Both the position numbers and the translations under genes were made by a program. Below are positions 61,932 to 64,000 of a stretch of 64,000 nucleotides of DNA, one piece after another. Position 1 is the first letter of the stretch. Each line of letters begins with the position of its first letter. The stretch is from Microbacterium sp. USTB-Y (lineage in GTDB: Bacteria > Actinomycetota > Actinomycetes > Actinomycetales > Microbacteriaceae): NCBI RefSeq assembly GCF_023703415.1, contig NZ_JAGMTU010000002.1, forward strand, positions 1-64,000. Reading direction: 5' to 3'. The notes beneath the pieces were generated by a model. It was given only the letters and a program-made list of their open reading frames with translations, did no database searches and was not told the DNA's origin.

Positions 61932-61947
61932 TAGAGTGGATCCGATG
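61932..61947 (+). promoter_or_regulatory. Leaderless promoter of the YchJ gene
   Basis: TAGAGT (61932-61937) followed after 7 nt by ATG 61945. Confidence 0.5.
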
Positions 61948-62349
61948 GATGAGGCGACCGGCGACCGGGATCCCGCGCGGCGTTGCCCCTGCGGGAGCGG
62001 CGATCGGTTCGACGCCTGCTGCGGGCCCCTCCTCGCGGGCCGCGCCGCGCCGACCGCCGAGCGTCTGATGCGCTCCCGCTACACCGCGTTCGCGATCGGC
62101 GACACCGAGTACCTGCGGCTTTCCTGGCATCCCTCCACGCGGCCCACGCGGCTGGACCTCGATGAAGACGTGCGGTGGCTCCGTCTCGACATCATCGCGA
62201 GGAGCTCGGGCGGGCCGTTCGACACGGAGGGCGTGGTGGAGTTCGAGGCCATCCACCGCTCGGCGGCCGGCCGCGGCGTCCTGCGCGAGCGCAGCCGGTT
62301 CCTCCGCGAGTCCGGCCACTGGTACTACCTCGACGGCGACGTGTCCTGA
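61945..62349 (+). CDS. YchJ-family SEC-C motif protein
   Basis: 134 residues. The N-terminal SEC-C zinc motif CPCGSGDRFDACCG is followed by ERLMRSRYTAFAIGDTEYLRLSWHP and a cystatin-like fold (SRFLRESGHWYYLDGD), the YchJ/UPF0225 family, function not settled. Divergent from copB across the CsoR-type operator, so it may respond to copper as well. Confidence 0.9.
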   Translation: MDEATGDRDPARRCPCGSGDRFDACCGPLLAGRAAPTAERLMRSRYTAFAIGDTEYLRLSWHPSTRPTRLDLDEDVRWLRLDIIARSSGGPFDTEGVVEFEAIHRSAAGRGVLRERSRFLRESGHWYYLDGDVS

Positions 62350-62384
62350 CGGATCCTGCCGCGCAGGCGGATGCTCGTCTGGCG

Positions 62385-62400
62385 TAGGTTTGAGGGCGTG
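62385..62400 (+). promoter_or_regulatory. Leaderless promoter of the zinc-ribbon gene
   Basis: TAGGTT (62385-62390) followed after 7 nt by GTG 62398. Confidence 0.5.
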
Positions 62401-63153
62401 AAAGCCAACCCCGCGCACCAGATCGTGCTCCTCGACATCGCCGACATCGACCGCCGCATCCTGCAGGCCGACCACGCGCGCACGCACCCGGTCCAGGGGG
62501 AGCGGATCAACGAGCTCGCCGCCCAGCGCCAGGGGCAGCTGCGCGAGCTGACCGAGCTCTCCGGTGCGAGGGACGACGTGCAGGCGGAGCTCAAGCGGCT
62601 GGAATCCGACGTCGCACTGGCGGCGCAGCGGCGCGATCGCGACGCCGAGCGGCTCGCGGCGACGCAGAACCCCAAGGACGCGGTCGCTCTGGAGCAGGAG
62701 ATCGCGAGCCTAGGACGACGGATCAGCGATCTCGAGGACGCGGAGCTCGAGATCATGGGCCGGCTCGAGGACGCCGACGCCGCCGTCGCGGCCCAGCAGG
62801 CTCTCATCGACGAGACGGTCGCCGAGGGCACCCGACTGACCGCCGAGGCCAAGGCGCTGATCGCCGCGGCCGTGACCGAGGGGGAGCAGCTCGCCCGGGA
62901 TCGGGTCGCGCTCGTCGACTCCGTCTCGCCCTCGCTCATGGCGGAGTACCAGCGGCGGTCCGGTCGGACCGCGGGGGCGGCGCTGCTGCGTCGCGCCACG
63001 TGCGAGGGCTGTCGGATGGTCCTGTCGGGGACGGATCTGAACGTCATCCGTCAGGCTGCCGATGACGACGTGGTGTCCTGCCCCGAGTGCGGCTGCATCC
63101 TGGTGCGCACCGAGGAGTCGGGACTGAGGAGCAGCGCCGCCGCGGCGGACTGA
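62398..63153 (+). CDS. C4 zinc-ribbon protein with long coiled coil (CT398-like)
   Basis: 251 residues. Residues about 10-180 form a long coiled coil (RQGQLRELTELSGARDD; DAVALEQEIASLGRRISDLEDAELEI), then a C-terminal zinc ribbon CEGCRMVLS...CPECGCILVR. Proteins of this kind (Chlamydia CT398 relatives) bind RNA-polymerase sigma-54 or unknown partners; in actinobacteria they often precede an RNase H/phosphatase gene, not seen here. Start GTG 62398. Confidence 0.88.
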   Translation: MKANPAHQIVLLDIADIDRRILQADHARTHPVQGERINELAAQRQGQLRELTELSGARDDVQAELKRLESDVALAAQRRDRDAERLAATQNPKDAVALEQEIASLGRRISDLEDAELEIMGRLEDADAAVAAQQALIDETVAEGTRLTAEAKALIAAAVTEGEQLARDRVALVDSVSPSLMAEYQRRSGRTAGAALLRRATCEGCRMVLSGTDLNVIRQAADDDVVSCPECGCILVRTEESGLRSSAAAAD

Positions 63154-63181
63154 CCTCGTCCGCGCGGCGTCGCCGTGCTCG

Positions 63182-64000
63182 TCAGAACTCTTCGTGGGTG
63201 GCGGGATCGGCGCCCCAGAGTCGCCCGTCGGATTCGCCCAGCGCGGTGATGGCGTCGACGTCGTCCCGGCTCAGACGCACCTGCGCCGCGGCGAGGTTCT
63301 GCGCCTGATGCTCGGCTGAGGCCGCCTTCGGGATCGCGACCACGCCGCGCGCGGCGTGCCAGGCGAGCACGGTCTGCGCCGGCGTGATCCCGCGTGCGGC
63401 GGCGATCGTCGTGATGACCGGATCCTCGAGCACCTCGCCGGCCCGCCCGAGCGGACTCCAGGCCTCGGTGATGATCCCGCGGGCGCGGTGGTAGGCGAGC
63501 GCCTCCTCCTGCGGGTAGCGGGGATGCAGCTCGATCTGGTTCACGACCGGTCGCACACCCGTCGCGTCCTCGATGCGCTCGAGGTGCTCCGGAAGGAAGT
63601 TCGAGACGCCGATCTGGTGGACGAGTCCTCGCTCGCGCGCCTCGATCAGCGCCTGCCATGCCTCGACGTACGAGTCCTGGCGCGGCAGCGGCCAGTGGAT
63701 GAGGAACAGGTCGATCGCCTCGGCTCCCAGGCGGAAGCGGCTCTCCTCGATCGCGTCGAGCGCCTTCTCCCGCCGGTGGTGGCGGCCGGCCAGCTTCGAG
63801 GTGACGATGAGCTCGGCGCGATCGACGGCGGCGCCGGAGATGCCCCAGCCCACCGCGCCCTCGTTCTCGTAGTTGAACGCGGAGTCGATCAGCCGGTAGC
63901 CGCTCTCGATTCCGCTGCGGACGGCGTCCGCGCCCGCCTCGCCGCGGAATCCGTAGGTGCCGAGGCCCTGGACGGGCAGGGTGAAGCCGTTGTGGGCTAT
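63182..64000 (-). CDS. Aldo/keto reductase, lacking its first residues
   Basis: The frame is open through the right edge, so only the first few codons are missing; 272 residues are visible, close to full length. DSAFNYENEGAVG carries the catalytic Tyr after Asp, IDLFLIHWPLP the His, and QIGVSNFLPEHLERI plus VVNQIELHPRYPQEEAL the family signatures; VVAIPKAASAEH is the NADPH-binding Lys segment. Probably reduces small aldehydes or ketones. Confidence 0.93.
   Translation of the reverse strand: MAHNGFTLPVQGLGTYGFRGEAGADAVRSGIESGYRLIDSAFNYENEGAVGWGISGAAVDRAELIVTSKLAGRHHRREKALDAIEESRFRLGAEAIDLFLIHWPLPRQDSYVEAWQALIEARERGLVHQIGVSNFLPEHLERIEDATGVRPVVNQIELHPRYPQEEALAYHRARGIITEAWSPLGRAGEVLEDPVITTIAAARGITPAQTVLAWHAARGVVAIPKAASAEHQAQNLAAAQVRLSRDDVDAITALGESDGRLWGADPATHEEF

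Overview
The window is a GC-rich (about 70 percent by eye) chromosomal segment of an actinobacterium, most likely a Microbacteriaceae member such as Microbacterium. The support is the gatCAB order, the fasR-fabD-fabH-acpP-fabF block, an aceE-type pyruvate dehydrogenase, an [2Fe-2S]-type ferrochelatase, ClpS next to a DUF2017 protein, DUF3145, and many genes whose start codon lies 6-7 nt after a TANNNT -10 element. The genus is inferred. I find 62 protein genes (two cut by the window ends) and four tRNAs. There is no rRNA, CRISPR array, transposase, integrase or phage gene. No intergenic gap exceeds 300 bases.

Layout. 1-1.8 kb: divergent ABC-transporter ATPase, a GntR regulator and a soluble Cache-domain protein. 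1.9-5.2 kb: gatCAB. 5.3-9.1 kb: DNA polymerase IV, two small genes, and a convergent translationally coupled set (GNAT-metallopeptidase fusion, clpS, DUF2017). 9.2-15 kb: a ROK repressor divergent from a secreted three-part protein (GH46 chitosanase, F5/8C domain, metallophosphoesterase), followed by an MFS transporter and a membrane-anchored lipid- or sugar-independent propeller-like protein. 15-20 kb: LysE exporters, a MocR regulator, orn, PAP2 phosphatase, tRNA-His, tRNA-Arg. 20-27 kb: ssb paralogue, isocitrate lyase, lipoprotein, EttA, two thioesterases, a small XRE regulator. 27-34.7 kb: FAD dehydrogenase, truncated haemoglobin, MscS channel, aminopeptidase N, ferrochelatase. 34.7-44 kb: rpiB-nei, PaiB-like protein with an amidohydrolase, a histidine kinase/response regulator pair, dps, an OafA-like acyltransferase, gamma-carbonic anhydrase, tRNA-Met. 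44-50.4 kb: CsbD, ArsR-SRPBCC pair, a DUF262 GmrSD-like protein coupled to a proline-iminopeptidase-like hydrolase, a putative 2OG-Fe(II) oxygenase, DUF3145. 50.6-58.3 kb: the fatty-acid synthase II block with its regulator FasR and aceE. 58.4-64 kb: tRNA-Val, class V aminotransferase, copper P-type ATPase behind a CsoR-type operator, YchJ, a zinc-ribbon coiled-coil protein and a partial aldo/keto reductase.

Most of the window is ordinary core genome. The accessory-looking parts are the chitosanase-phosphoesterase locus (9.2-15 kb), where a ROK regulator, a near-perfect operator and a clear promoter suggest chitosan-responsive control, and the DUF262/hydrolase pair (45.5-48.7 kb), where a restriction-like protein seems to have lost its HNH histidine and is coupled to a serine hydrolase. 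Functions beyond family membership are inference throughout.
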